Program-made: the position numbers and the translations under genes | From: Micromonospora violae | GTDB lineage: Bacteria; Actinomycetota; Actinomycetes; Mycobacteriales; Micromonosporaceae | DNA: 64,000 bases | Reading direction: 5' to 3' | NCBI RefSeq assembly: GCF_004217135.1 | Contig: NZ_SHKK01000001.1 | Location: 5,580,001-5,644,000, forward strand | Part shown: piece by piece, positions 15,404 through 23,353 of the stretch | Position numbering within the stretch: position 1 is the stretch's first letter | How the letters are laid out: each line of letters starts with the position of its first letter | The notes under the pieces: model-generated | Database searches by the model: none | Told to the model about the DNA's origin: nothing | Seen by the model: the letters and a program-made list of their open reading frames with translations, nothing else

Positions 15404-18232
15404 TCAGCCGATGGCCATGTCGACGAAGCGGGACAGGTGCAGCTGGGCCGCGACGGTCACGGTGTCGGTGGGGCCATTCCGATGCTTGGCAACAATAAAA
15501 TCCGCCTCCCCGGCCCGCGGCGACTCCTTGTCGTAGTAGTCGTCGCGGTGCAGAAGGATGACAACGTCGGCATCTTGCTCAATTGAGCCAGATTCGCGCA
15601 AATCGGACAGCTGAGGGCGCTTGTCGGTGCGCTGCTCGGGGCCACGGTTCAGCTGACTCACCGCGATGACCGGGCACTCGACCTCCTTGGCCAGCAGCTT
15701 GAGGCCACGGGACAGGTCGGCGACCTCCTGCTGGCGGCTCTCGGTGCGCTTCGGCGAGGTCATCAGCTGGAGATAGTCGACCACGATCATCTTGAGGTCG
15801 TGCCGCTGCTTGAGCCGCCGGGCCTTGGCCCGGATCTCCATCAGGTTCATGCTCGGCGTGTCGTCGACGAAGAGCGGCGCCTCGCTGATCTCGCCCATGC
15901 ACCGGGCCAGCTTGGTCCAGTCGTCGTCGGAGAGCTGACCGCTGCGCAGCACGTGCAGCGGCACCCGCGCCTCGGCGGAGAGCAGCCGCATGACGATCTC
16001 GACCTTGCTCATTTCCAGCGAGAAGATGGCTGCGGCCTGGTTGGCGCGAATCGCAGCATTTCGGGCAAAGTCCATGCTAGCGGTGCTGTTGTGGGTAGGG
16101 ATCATCGCCCGGCTGGCCAGGTACAGATGCTCGTCGTTGTCGACAGTCACGCACCGAACCGGAACGCTGGGAACCGGCCGGACGTCGACGATGAACCGCG
16201 AGGTCGTCCGAACATCGGAGGTGGTCCGGCGGCGTTCGGCGTGCGCATCTTGCTTCCGCTTGAGCCGGAAGATGACATCCGGGGTGGAGAAGTTCAAGGT
16301 GTACGCGGTTGACGATTCGCGGGTACGGCCGCGCACCGGCTTTGCGTTGACTGTGCAGCGGTAGCCGAGGCTGACGATCAGCTCGCGTACGTCATCAGCC
16401 AACTGCTTCGAAGTCGACGTGTACTGGAGGTTGCCGGCGGGGGCAACGGTCCCATCGGTGTCCATCAGCCCAGCGAGCAACGCTCTGCGCTGAGCCTCAG
16501 AGGCCCGCAGGTAAGAGACCGGGATGTGTTTGTTGGCAGCTACGCCGACCTGGCGCAACAAGCCGAGGAAGGAGCCGTTCCGGTGCCGACAGCCGGCACA
16601 CTTCCTGGTCGCTGGGTTCTCCCGCAACGCCCTGGTGGAACCGCCACAGTCCGCGCAGACGCCGTTGCCCGGAGCAGCGGACGTGGACGTGGACTGCAGC
16701 AGGATGGTGTAAGCCATCGGCCCGCTGGGCCGCACGACGAAGCCGTCCGCCTCGACGTGTGTGACCATCTCCGGATCTGCGGTGGTGAAGCGGCTGGCGT
16801 TGCAGTGCCCGTCACCGAGCCACGTTCCCAACGTGTAGGGCGGGATCAGCAGCTCCCGGTCTGGGAGTTTGATGGGTGCGCAGTTCCGTACCGCATGGTT
16901 GAGCCGCGGCTGGGCGGTATCGGTACGCAGCGTGGCCGCGACTTCAGCAGTGGTGACGACACCGTCATGGGCGGCCCTGCTGCCGGCGTTCATCTCCCGC
17001 TCGGCTCGTTCAAGAAGCGCGGTCAGCAGCGGACCGGCCGGGTAGCCAGGTGCAGTCCAGTTTTGGGTTCTGCCGTTGCGGACGATGGGGCGGCCGATCC
17101 GGCCGATCGATCCGACCTCACGGGCGACCGTGTGCAGGACATGCCGGAACTCCGGCCCGACCTGCTGGATCGTGTCGAATAGGGTGATCGGTTGGTTTCG
17201 CATGGCGCTGAGCGCCTTGTGGGCCACACGTACGTTGGCCAGCGACGACTCGGACCAGTGCCGCCTCTGCCGTGCCGGGCTCTGCCGCCGGCTCGCCCGG
17301 GTGGTCGTCTTCCACAGATGCTCCGCGTCCGCCACGATCACGGTGCCGTCCGAGAACTCGACCTCGTAGCAGGGACGGTCGTGCATCACGTCAAAAGCGC
17401 GTGTGACAGTGGTCGGTGAGCCGTCGGCAGCCAGTAGTTGGTCGCCCGCCTTGACCTCGCCCATCGTGGTCCAGCCATCCGGGGTCGGCAGCGGGGTGTC
17501 GAGTGCGAGCGCCTTTCCCAGACCAGGCCGGCCGGCCACGATAATCAACTGGCCGGCGTGCAGACCATTGAGCAACCGGTCCAGGTCGCTGAAGCCGGTG
17601 GGCACGCCGGTCATCACACCGCCCTGCGCGCCCACCGCCTCGATCTCGTCCAGCGTCGGTTGCAACATGTCGGCCAGGACCGCGAAGTCCTCGCTGACGC
17701 GACGTTCGGTGACGTCGTAGACGGCCTGCTGGGCGAGGTCGACGACGTCGTCCACGTCGCGGCTGCCGCCGCTGGCGGTGCCGTACCCCAGCTGCACGAT
17801 CTTGGTGCCGGCCTCGACCAGCCGGCGCAGCACCGCCCGCTCGCTGACGATCCGGGCGTAGTACGCCGCGTTCGCGGCGGTGGGCACGCTGGCGATGAGC
17901 GTGTGCAGGTACGGCGCGCCGCCGATACGTGCCAGGTCACCCGAGTCGGTCAGCGCGGCGGCCACGGTGATCGGGTCGGCCGGCTCGCCGCGACCGTAGA
18001 TGTCGAGGATCGTGTCGAAGATGGTGGCGTGCACCGGCCGATAGAAGTCGTTGGTCTTGAGGATCTCGACGACGTCGGCGATGGCGTCCTTGGAGAGCAG
18101 CATGCCGCCGAGGACGCACTGCTCGGCGGCGACGTCCTGGGGCGGGGTCTTGTCGAACTGGCCATCCCGCTGCGCGGGTGGTTGGCCTGCGCCGGAGCGT
18201 GGCTCTGCCCGCATGTCGTCGGTGACCGACAC
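15404..18232 (-). CDS. dnaB: Replicative DNA helicase DnaB containing a 475-aa intein
   Basis: 942-aa precursor from a GTG at 18230-18232, preceded by GGAGGGGGG; a GTG 15 bp upstream is an alternative. The N-extein (240 aa) has the DnaB N-terminal domain (PQDVAAEQCVLGGMLLSKDA) and runs to the Walker A motif GRPGLGK. The intein follows. The C-extein (227 aa) resumes with STASMDFARNAA and includes FSLEMSK, IVVDYLQLM (Walker B), VSQLNRGPEQRTDKRP and a closing DTVTVAAQL. Spliced length is about 467 aa, normal for DnaB, the hexameric fork helicase. Because the intein splits the P-loop between Lys and Ser, the unspliced protein cannot bind ATP properly. The gene is divergent from the membrane-protein gene at 18627. 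Confidence 0.96.
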   Translation of the reverse strand: MSVTDDMRAEPRSGAGQPPAQRDGQFDKTPPQDVAAEQCVLGGMLLSKDAIADVVEILKTNDFYRPVHATIFDTILDIYGRGEPADPITVAAALTDSGDLARIGGAPYLHTLIASVPTAANAAYYARIVSERAVLRRLVEAGTKIVQLGYGTASGGSRDVDDVVDLAQQAVYDVTERRVSEDFAVLADMLQPTLDEIEAVGAQGGVMTGVPTGFSDLDRLLNGLHAGQLIIVAGRPGLGKALALDTPLPTPDGWTTMGEVKAGDQLLAADGSPTTVTRAFDVMHDRPCYEVEFSDGTVIVADAEHLWKTTTRASRRQSPARQRRHWSESSLANVRVAHKALSAMRNQPITLFDTIQQVGPEFRHVLHTVAREVGSIGRIGRPIVRNGRTQNWTAPGYPAGPLLTALLERAEREMNAGSRAAHDGVVTTAEVAATLRTDTAQPRLNHAVRNCAPIKLPDRELLIPPYTLGTWLGDGHCNASRFTTADPEMVTHVEADGFVVRPSGPMAYTILLQSTSTSAAPGNGVCADCGGSTRALRENPATRKCAGCRHRNGSFLGLLRQVGVAANKHIPVSYLRASEAQRRALLAGLMDTDGTVAPAGNLQYTSTSKQLADDVRELIVSLGYRCTVNAKPVRGRTRESSTAYTLNFSTPDVIFRLKRKQDAHAERRRTTSDVRTTSRFIVDVRPVPSVPVRCVTVDNDEHLYLASRAMIPTHNSTASMDFARNAAIRANQAAAIFSLEMSKVEIVMRLLSAEARVPLHVLRSGQLSDDDWTKLARCMGEISEAPLFVDDTPSMNLMEIRAKARRLKQRHDLKMIVVDYLQLMTSPKRTESRQQEVADLSRGLKLLAKEVECPVIAVSQLNRGPEQRTDKRPQLSDLRESGSIEQDADVVILLHRDDYYDKESPRAGEADFIVAKHRNGPTDTVTVAAQLHLSRFVDMAIG
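16088..17512 (-). other. Class 3-type intein with LAGLIDADG homing endonuclease in DnaB Walker A
   Basis: 475 residues inserted between Lys and Ser of GRPGLGK/S. The first residue is Ala (ALALDTPLPTPDGW), not Cys or Ser, and the end is MIPTHN followed by Ser+1. The three residues that define class 3 inteins are visible: Trp67 in block B (ADAEHLWKT), Cys454 in block F (VPVRCVTVDN) and Thr473 in block G (PTHN). His474 and Asn475 complete the C-terminal cleavage site. Two endonuclease motifs are present, TLGTWLGDG (227-235) and LLAGLMDTDG (345-354), so the homing endonuclease may be active. A CxxC pair (286/289 and 305/308) suggests a zinc ribbon between them. Confidence 0.92.
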
Positions 18233-18626
18233 GGGTCCCCCCTCCACTGCGCCGGGTCCAACCCAGCTCTACCGCTGGGGTACGACACTTCCGTCCGACC
18301 GGGCCGGTCGATCGGGGGCCATCGCCGGCGGTCGAGGGCCAACCATACGGACCCCGAGGTCAGAGACTCAACAAGGCCGGTGGACGAGCCTCGGGACAAC
18401 CTGTGGATCCCGGTGGACAGCGTGTGCGCAGCGTGTGCACAGCCTGTGGAAAACCACTGGGGAATTCTCGGCCAAAAGGCGCTGACCTGCGGAAACATGC
18501 TCCCCAGCCTGTGGAGGAGAATATTTCGGTCGGGCCTGTGACACGATCGTCCCGTACTATCTCCAGCGAACGGCTACACCTGGACAGCGGATTCCGCTTT
18601 CGGTTCAGAAGGGTCACACTCCGGCC
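18233..18626. promoter_or_regulatory. Divergent dnaB/membrane-protein promoter region with near-DnaA boxes
   Basis: This 394-bp gap separates the dnaB and 18627 genes, which diverge. It holds several CTGTGGA-containing sequences. The best is TGTGGAAAA (18445-18453), one mismatch from the DnaA box TGTGGATAA; weaker ones lie near 18405 and 18509. DnaA control of dnaB is possible but not shown. No coding frame is convincing here. Confidence 0.4.
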
Positions 18627-20165
18627 GTGAATTACCGGGACTGGGGACGCGGCGACAGCAGCCCGCGCGAGCGCCAGCCAACCGCCTCGTGGAGTGAGCA
18701 CGCGGCGTCCGTTCCGGTTGATCCGTACGACGAGGACGGGCGCTACCGCACCTCCAGCCGACGGCGCGCGTTGGACCGTGGCCAGGATGAGCCTGTCGAC
18801 GCCTACCTGCCCCGGTGGGCGCTGGAGTCAGGGGTCCGGCACGCCGACGGCGGCGGTCGTCACGCGGCACCGGACGAGGACGACGACGAGCCTCAGCGGT
18901 CGACGTACGGCACCGGCCGGCGGTCCATCGAGTCATCGGGTGGTTGGCGTCGGGGCGACGAGACGCGTCGGCGGGAGCAGGCGGCGATCGGCCCGGCACC
19001 CGACTCGGACCACACCCGGGAGTGGACGCTCGACCGGCCGCAGGATCAGGGGTACGCCGGCCGCCGACGGGCCGACTCCGGGGAGGACGAGCCGGTCTCC
19101 GGCGCTGTCTCGGAGCGGCGTCCCCGCCGCGCGCCCGTTGGCCGTCCCCAGGTGATCTGGTCGGGCGGGGAGTTGGAGTCCGCCCCGCCCGAGCAGGTGC
19201 CGGAGCAGGAGCCGAGCCGCCCCAGCCGGCGTAGCCGTCGTGCGGCGGAGGATTCCTGGTCCCGTCCGGTGGCCGATCCGTGGGCCCGCCGATCGGAGCG
19301 GGTGGCGGAGCCCGAGCCGTCGTACCCGCCGGCGGTGGACCCGTGGGACGCGTCGGGTGTGCACGCGTGGCCGCCGGTGACCGGTGCGGACGGCGGGGAC
19401 CTGAGCGAGCAGTGGTCGGCGGTGGAGAGCGTCGGTGGCTGGGAGCGGTCGGACCGTACCGGCCAGTGGGAGCGGTCCGCGATCGAGGATGACCAGTGGG
19501 ACCGTACGCTGGCGCCGCGCTCGGATCGTTCGGTGGCGGCCGAGGGGTGGCCGAGTCGGGAAGACGGGTTCTGGTCCGGCACCCGGTTGGCTGATGACGA
19601 CCCGCGATGGATCGGCCCTCCGACGTCGGCGCCTCGTTCTCCGGTGGTGGGTTACACCGCCCCGCGACCGCGCAGCGCCCCTACGCCGCGTCCGAGTGCG
19701 CCCCGGCGTCGGGCGGACCGGCCGGCGGTGGGAACGGCGTCGGTACGTCGACGGGTCGAGTCGGCGGCCACGGGTGCGTGGGCGCGGCGGCTGGAGGACG
19801 ACCTGCTGGATCCGGACCCGGGTGGGTCCATCCGGCCGTTGTTGTACACGGCGGCCTGTTACCTGGTGCCGGCGATGCTGATCTTCGTCTGGCTGTTGAC
19901 GTTGGACAGCCAGGCGCCGGCTGGTTGTGTGACCGACATCAGTGGGGGTGGGTGCGACTCGGCCCGGTCCCGTGCGTTGGCGTCACTGCTCGCCGGTTCG
20001 CCGCGTTTCGGGTTGGCGCTGCTGAGCAGTCTGGTGGTGGCGGCGCTGCTGCGGAGGGTCGGTACGACGTGGCGTTCGGCGACGATCGCGGTTGCCGCCG
20101 CAGTGGTGGGCGGTGGCCTCTCCACGGTGCTGATCAGCGCGGTGACGGGCCAGCCCATCGGGTGA
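18627..20165 (+). CDS. Hypothetical protein: long disordered charged region plus C-terminal membrane helices
   Basis: 512 aa, GTG start with a weak GAAGGG upstream. I do not recognise a family. Residues 1 to about 395 are hydrophilic and rich in Arg, Asp, Glu, Ser and Trp, with recurring Trp-containing segments (GGWRRGDETRR, VESVGGWERSDRTGQWERS, DDQWDRTL), suggesting an intrinsically disordered cytoplasmic part. The last 110 residues contain three hydrophobic helices (LLYTAACYLVPAMLIFVWLL, GLALLSSLVVAALLRR, IAVAAAVVGGGLSTVLISAV). Between the first two lies a short loop with two cysteines (AGCVTDISGGGCDS) that could form an extracellular disulphide. It is placed between dnaB and the rpsF operon, where a cell-envelope or replication-linked role is only a guess. 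Confidence 0.8.
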   Translation: MNYRDWGRGDSSPRERQPTASWSEHAASVPVDPYDEDGRYRTSSRRRALDRGQDEPVDAYLPRWALESGVRHADGGGRHAAPDEDDDEPQRSTYGTGRRSIESSGGWRRGDETRRREQAAIGPAPDSDHTREWTLDRPQDQGYAGRRRADSGEDEPVSGAVSERRPRRAPVGRPQVIWSGGELESAPPEQVPEQEPSRPSRRSRRAAEDSWSRPVADPWARRSERVAEPEPSYPPAVDPWDASGVHAWPPVTGADGGDLSEQWSAVESVGGWERSDRTGQWERSAIEDDQWDRTLAPRSDRSVAAEGWPSREDGFWSGTRLADDDPRWIGPPTSAPRSPVVGYTAPRPRSAPTPRPSAPRRRADRPAVGTASVRRRVESAATGAWARRLEDDLLDPDPGGSIRPLLYTAACYLVPAMLIFVWLLTLDSQAPAGCVTDISGGGCDSARSRALASLLAGSPRFGLALLSSLVVAALLRRVGTTWRSATIAVAAAVVGGGLSTVLISAVTGQPIG

Positions 20166-20213
20166 GCAGTCGGCGGGGCGGGGCTACCGCAGCTGCCGGC
20201 AGTTCCACATACG

Positions 20214-20253
20214 CACGAGGGCCCGCGCCGATCGCTCGGTGCGGGCCCTCGTG
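20214..20253. terminator. 13-bp bidirectional terminator hairpin
   Basis: CACGAGGGCCCGC (20214-20226) pairs exactly with GCGGGCCCTCGTG (20241-20253) around a 14-nt loop. It lies between the converging 18627 gene and rplI, so it probably ends both transcripts. Confidence 0.8.
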
Positions 20254-20268
20254 GTGGTGTTGCGGACG

Positions 20269-20715
20269 TCAGCCCTGAACGACGTTCAGGTCGAAGGACG
20301 CGGTCACCTCAGGGTGCAGCTTGATCTTCACCGGGTAGGTGCCGGTCGACTTGATGTGACCGGGCACCTCCAGCCGACGCCGGTCGAGGACCGGGCCGCT
20401 GGCCGCCTTGACGGCGTCGACGATCTCGGCCGGGGTGACCGAGCCGAAGAGCCGTCCGCCGTCGCCGGCGCGGACCTTCAGGTTGACCTTGAGACCCTCG
20501 AGCTGAGCCTTGACCTCGTTGGCGTGGTCGAGGTCGCGGATCTCGCGGGCCGAACGGGCCCGCTTGATGACCGTGACCTGCTTTTCCGCGCCCTTGGTCC
20601 AGGCGATCGCGAAGCCCTGCGGCAGCAGGTAGTTACGGCCGTAGCCGTTCTTGACCTCGACGATGTCGCCCGGGGCACCGAGGCCGGACACTTCCTGAGT
20701 CAGGATGATCTTCAT
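20269..20715 (-). CDS. rplI: 50S ribosomal protein L9
   Basis: 148 aa, the normal length. The N-terminal domain [36 protein letters not shown] is the L9 signature (quoted in part: [19 protein letters not shown]). A long connecting helix ([20 protein letters not shown]) and a C-terminal domain ([16 protein letters not shown]) follow. L9 binds 23S rRNA near the L1 stalk. It is the last gene of the leftward rpsF-ssb-rpsR-rplI operon, 14 bp after rpsR, with a strong hairpin beyond its stop. Confidence 0.97.
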   Translation of the reverse strand: MKIILTQEVSGLGAPGDIVEVKNGYGRNYLLPQGFAIAWTKGAEKQVTVIKRARSAREIRDLDHANEVKAQLEGLKVNLKVRAGDGGRLFGSVTPAEIVDAVKAASGPVLDRRRLEVPGHIKSTGTYPVKIKLHPEVTASFDLNVVQG

Positions 20716-20729
20716 ATCGGTGCCTCCTC

Positions 20730-20969
20730 TCAGCGGGTGGTGGCCGTGTACGGCAGGAGCGCCATCTCACGGGCGTTCTTGACCGCGCGGGCGATCTGCC
20801 GCTGCTGCTGCGAGGTCACGCCGGTCACCCGACGAGCGCGGATCTTGCCGCGGTCGGAGATGAACTTGCGCAGCAGCGCGGTGTCCTTGTAATCGATGTA
20901 GGTGATCCCGTCCTTGTCGAGCGGGTTCACCTTCTTCTTCGGCTTGCGAAGTGCCGCAGCCTTGGCCAT
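20730..20969 (-). CDS. rpsR: 30S ribosomal protein S18
   Basis: 79 aa from the ATG at 20967-20969, preceded by CCAGGAGCACGTGCA; an upstream in-frame ATG at 21011 lacks a ribosome-binding site and would overlap ssb. Family blocks: [38 protein letters not shown] and [20 protein letters not shown]. No CxxC zinc motif is present, so this is the zinc-independent (C-minus) form. S18 pairs with S6 on the platform of the small subunit, and in many bacteria the pair binds the rpsF leader to limit its own synthesis. Confidence 0.97.
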   Translation of the reverse strand: MAKAAALRKPKKKVNPLDKDGITYIDYKDTALLRKFISDRGKIRARRVTGVTSQQQRQIARAVKNAREMALLPYTATTR

Positions 20970-21010
20970 TGCACGTGCTCCTGGTTTGCGATCGCGGGCG
21001 CTCGGCGCCA

Positions 21011-21526
21011 TTAGAACGGTGGCTCCTCGTCATAATTGGCGCCCGAACCGGCACGCGCGGGAGAGGGAGCGGCCGAAGCCCAGGGGTCGTCGAAGTTGCC
21101 TCCGCCGCCGCCCTGGTTGCCACCACCACCGCCACCGAAGCCGCCGCCACCGCCGCCGGAGCGGGACATCTTCTGCACCTTCGCCGTGGCGTAGCGCAGC
21201 GACGGGCCGATCTCGTCGACCTCAAGCTCGATGACGGTGCGCTTCTCGCCCTCGCGGGTCTCGTACGACCGCTGACGCAGCCGGCCCGACACGATCACCC
21301 GAGCGCCACGCTGCAGCGACTCGGCGACGTGCTCAGCAGCCTGACGCCAGACGGTGCAAGCGAGGAACAGCGGCTCGCCGTCCTTCCACTCGTTCGACGC
21401 CTTGTCCATGTATCGGGGCGTCGAAGCGACTCGGAACTTGGCGACCGCAGCCCCGGAGGGCGTGAACCGCAACTCGGGGTCATCGGTCAGATTGCCGATG
21501 ACCGTGATGGTGGTGTCTCCTGCCAT
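21011..21526 (-). CDS. ssb: Single-stranded DNA-binding protein
   Basis: 171 aa from the ATG at 21524-21526, after GAGGAGATGGTC. The OB fold is clear: [55 protein letters not shown] and [20 protein letters not shown] glycine-rich linker (residues about 115-150) leads to an acidic tip, NYDEEPPF, which in bacterial SSB recruits partner proteins. It sits between rpsF and rpsR, the classic bacterial arrangement. It protects single-stranded DNA in replication and repair. Confidence 0.97.
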   Translation of the reverse strand: MAGDTTITVIGNLTDDPELRFTPSGAAVAKFRVASTPRYMDKASNEWKDGEPLFLACTVWRQAAEHVAESLQRGARVIVSGRLRQRSYETREGEKRTVIELEVDEIGPSLRYATAKVQKMSRSGGGGGGFGGGGGGNQGGGGGNFDDPWASAAPSPARAGSGANYDEEPPF

Positions 21527-21625
21527 GACCATCTCCTCGCGCACTCAGCGTCTCGTCGTACAGGCTCGCAGAGCCCTACGACAGAGTCGCGGAGGCTGAT
21601 CCGGACGAACCGGGGGTTTGAAGGC

Positions 21626-21916
21626 TTAGCGCATTTCCGGTCGGAGGACCTTGGTGCGCAGCACGGACTCGTTGAGTCGCAGCTGACGGTCCAGCTCGGC
21701 GACCGCAGCAGGCGTGGCCTGCAGGTCGACGACGGCGTAGATGCCCTCTGCCTTTTTGTTGATCTCGTACGCGAGGCGCCGGCGGCCCCATACGTCGGTC
21801 TTCTCAACCGAGCCACCCGCGGTCCGAATCACGTTCAGGTACGTGTCGAGCGACGGGGCGACGGTGCGTTCCTCGAGGCTGGGGTCGAGGATCACCATGA
21901 TCTCGTAATGACGCAA
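21626..21916 (-). CDS. rpsF: 30S ribosomal protein S6 (TTG start)
   Basis: 96 aa, typical. It reads [19 protein letters not shown] at the N-terminus, then [20 protein letters not shown] and [16 protein letters not shown] at the C-terminus. The start codon is TTG (21914-21916), ten bases after the perfect Shine-Dalgarno core CAGGAGGT; no ATG or GTG fits better. A rare start plus a sequestered Shine-Dalgarno suggests tight translational control. First gene of the rpsF-ssb-rpsR-rplI operon. Confidence 0.95.
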   Translation of the reverse strand: MRHYEIMVILDPSLEERTVAPSLDTYLNVIRTAGGSVEKTDVWGRRRLAYEINKKAEGIYAVVDLQATPAAVAELDRQLRLNESVLRTKVLRPEMR

Positions 21917-21970
21917 GACGTGCTCACCTCCTGTGGGCTAAGCGGCCACGGTCCTTCCGTGGCAGGAGGT
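21917..21970 (-). promoter_or_regulatory. rpsF leader RNA that can sequester the Shine-Dalgarno sequence (probable S6:S18 autoregulatory element)
   Basis: On the transcript, ACCTCCTG (genomic 21963-21970) is fully complementary to the Shine-Dalgarno CAGGAGGT (21926-21933). Between them is a 6-bp hairpin CCACGG-AAGGA-CCGTGG (21946-21962), followed by an unpaired stretch that begins CCG. An outer helix, inner hairpin and one-sided CCG-containing bulge are the layout described for rpsF leaders bound by S6:S18. The pairing is visible in the sequence; binding is inferred from the family. Confidence 0.75.
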
Positions 21971-22561
21971 CTTGTGTCGCTGCCCGCACGCGCCGAGGGA
22001 ACCCGGCCGGACGCGGACAACCTGACCAGGATACCCGGTCCGGACGATCATGCCCGGAGTGGTCGGGTGCCCATCCGGACATGCCGACGGGGGCCCACCG
22101 CGCGGCCGTCGATCGGCCGGTGATGGACCCCCGTCTACAAGGCCGCGGGGCGTCTGGTCCGCATTCCTTGGGTGGGACCTGGGGAGGAACGACCACACCG
22201 ATGAGGTTGGACCGAAGACGCCCCGCGGAGCTTTATCGTGTTGTTATCTGACGGTACAACAGCACTCGTACCTTGTCGGGGGAAAAAGCACAATTTTCCG
22301 AGATTCTTCATCGATCGGAACCTGCGGGGCGATGGGGCGCTGGGCGATGGGGCCGCCCCCGCTGCGCCGGGCCGCGCGGCGGGGGTGACCTCGCTGTCGG
22401 CCGTCGACCACCGGTCGCTGGGTGCGACGCTCGCGCCGCTGGCGGCACCGGGTGGCTGGTCGCCGGTTTCACACCCATCAACGATCGTCGGTCCGTCCGG
22501 TGACGCGACACCGCCCCGGCCGTCGCCCCGGCCGTCGGGGTCGCGACGTAGGCTCGCTCGC
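21971..22561. promoter_or_regulatory. Divergent rpsF/nfo intergenic region with an 18-bp imperfect inverted repeat
   Basis: The gap lies between the rpsF leader and nfo. Its main feature is an inverted repeat: 22143-22160 pairs with 22209-22228, 18 bp with one 2-nt bulge (GA) and a 48-nt loop, with CCGCGGGGCGTCT as the first part of one arm. An AT-rich stretch at about 22232-22320 probably holds promoters for both genes. I see no reliable gene here. Confidence 0.5.
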
Positions 22562-23353
22562 ATGCGTATCGGAGCCCACGTCGATTCGACCGACCCGCTG
22601 GCGGAGGCGGCCGCCCGGTCCGCCGACACCGTGCAGTTCTTCCTCGCCGACCCACAGGGTTGGAAGGCGCCCAAGCCCCGCGAAGACGCCGAGCGGCTGC
22701 GCGCCGCTGAGGTCGACCTGTACGTGCACGCGCCGTACGTCATCAACGTGGCCACGCTCAACAACCGCATCCGGATTCCGAGCCGCAAGCTGCTGCTCGG
22801 GCACGCCAACGCGGCCGCCGCCGTCGGCGCCAAGGGCCTGATCGTCCATGGCGGGCACGTCAACGCCGGCGACGACCTGGCCGTCGGCTTCGACAACTGG
22901 CGCAAGACCTTCGCGTACGCGGCCGACTCCGGCGGCTTCGGCGTTCCGGTCCTGATCGAGAACACCGCTGGTGGCGACAACGCCTGTGCCCGACGGCTGG
23001 ACGCGCTCGCCCGCCTCTGGGACGCCATCGGTGACTACGAGGTCGGCTTCTGCCTGGACACCTGCCACGCGTACGCGGGTGGCGAGGAGTTGCTCGGCCT
23101 GGTCGACCGGGTCAAGGCGATCACCGGACGGATCGACCTGGTGCACGCCAACAACTCCAAGGGCGCGTTCAACTCCGGCCAGGACCGACACGACAACCTG
23201 GGCGGCGGGACGATCGACCCGGAGTTGGTGGTGGCGGTGATCCGGGCGGCCGGCGCACCGGTGGTCGTCGAGACACCGGGCGGTGTGACCGGACAGGCGG
23301 CCGATATCGACTTCCTGCGTGAGCAGCTCGGAGCGGAGAGCTCGGCAGCATGA
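22562..23353 (+). CDS. nfo: Deoxyribonuclease IV (AP endonuclease)
   Basis: 263 aa from the ATG at 22562; the frame is open upstream but similarity starts here with [19 protein letters not shown]-barrel metal sites of endonuclease IV are visible: [77 protein letters not shown] and a final VVVETPGG. It cleaves DNA 5' to abasic sites in base excision repair using zinc ions. The stop overlaps the next start (ATGA), so both are in one operon. Confidence 0.93.
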   Translation: MRIGAHVDSTDPLAEAAARSADTVQFFLADPQGWKAPKPREDAERLRAAEVDLYVHAPYVINVATLNNRIRIPSRKLLLGHANAAAAVGAKGLIVHGGHVNAGDDLAVGFDNWRKTFAYAADSGGFGVPVLIENTAGGDNACARRLDALARLWDAIGDYEVGFCLDTCHAYAGGEELLGLVDRVKAITGRIDLVHANNSKGAFNSGQDRHDNLGGGTIDPELVVAVIRAAGAPVVVETPGGVTGQAADIDFLREQLGAESSAA

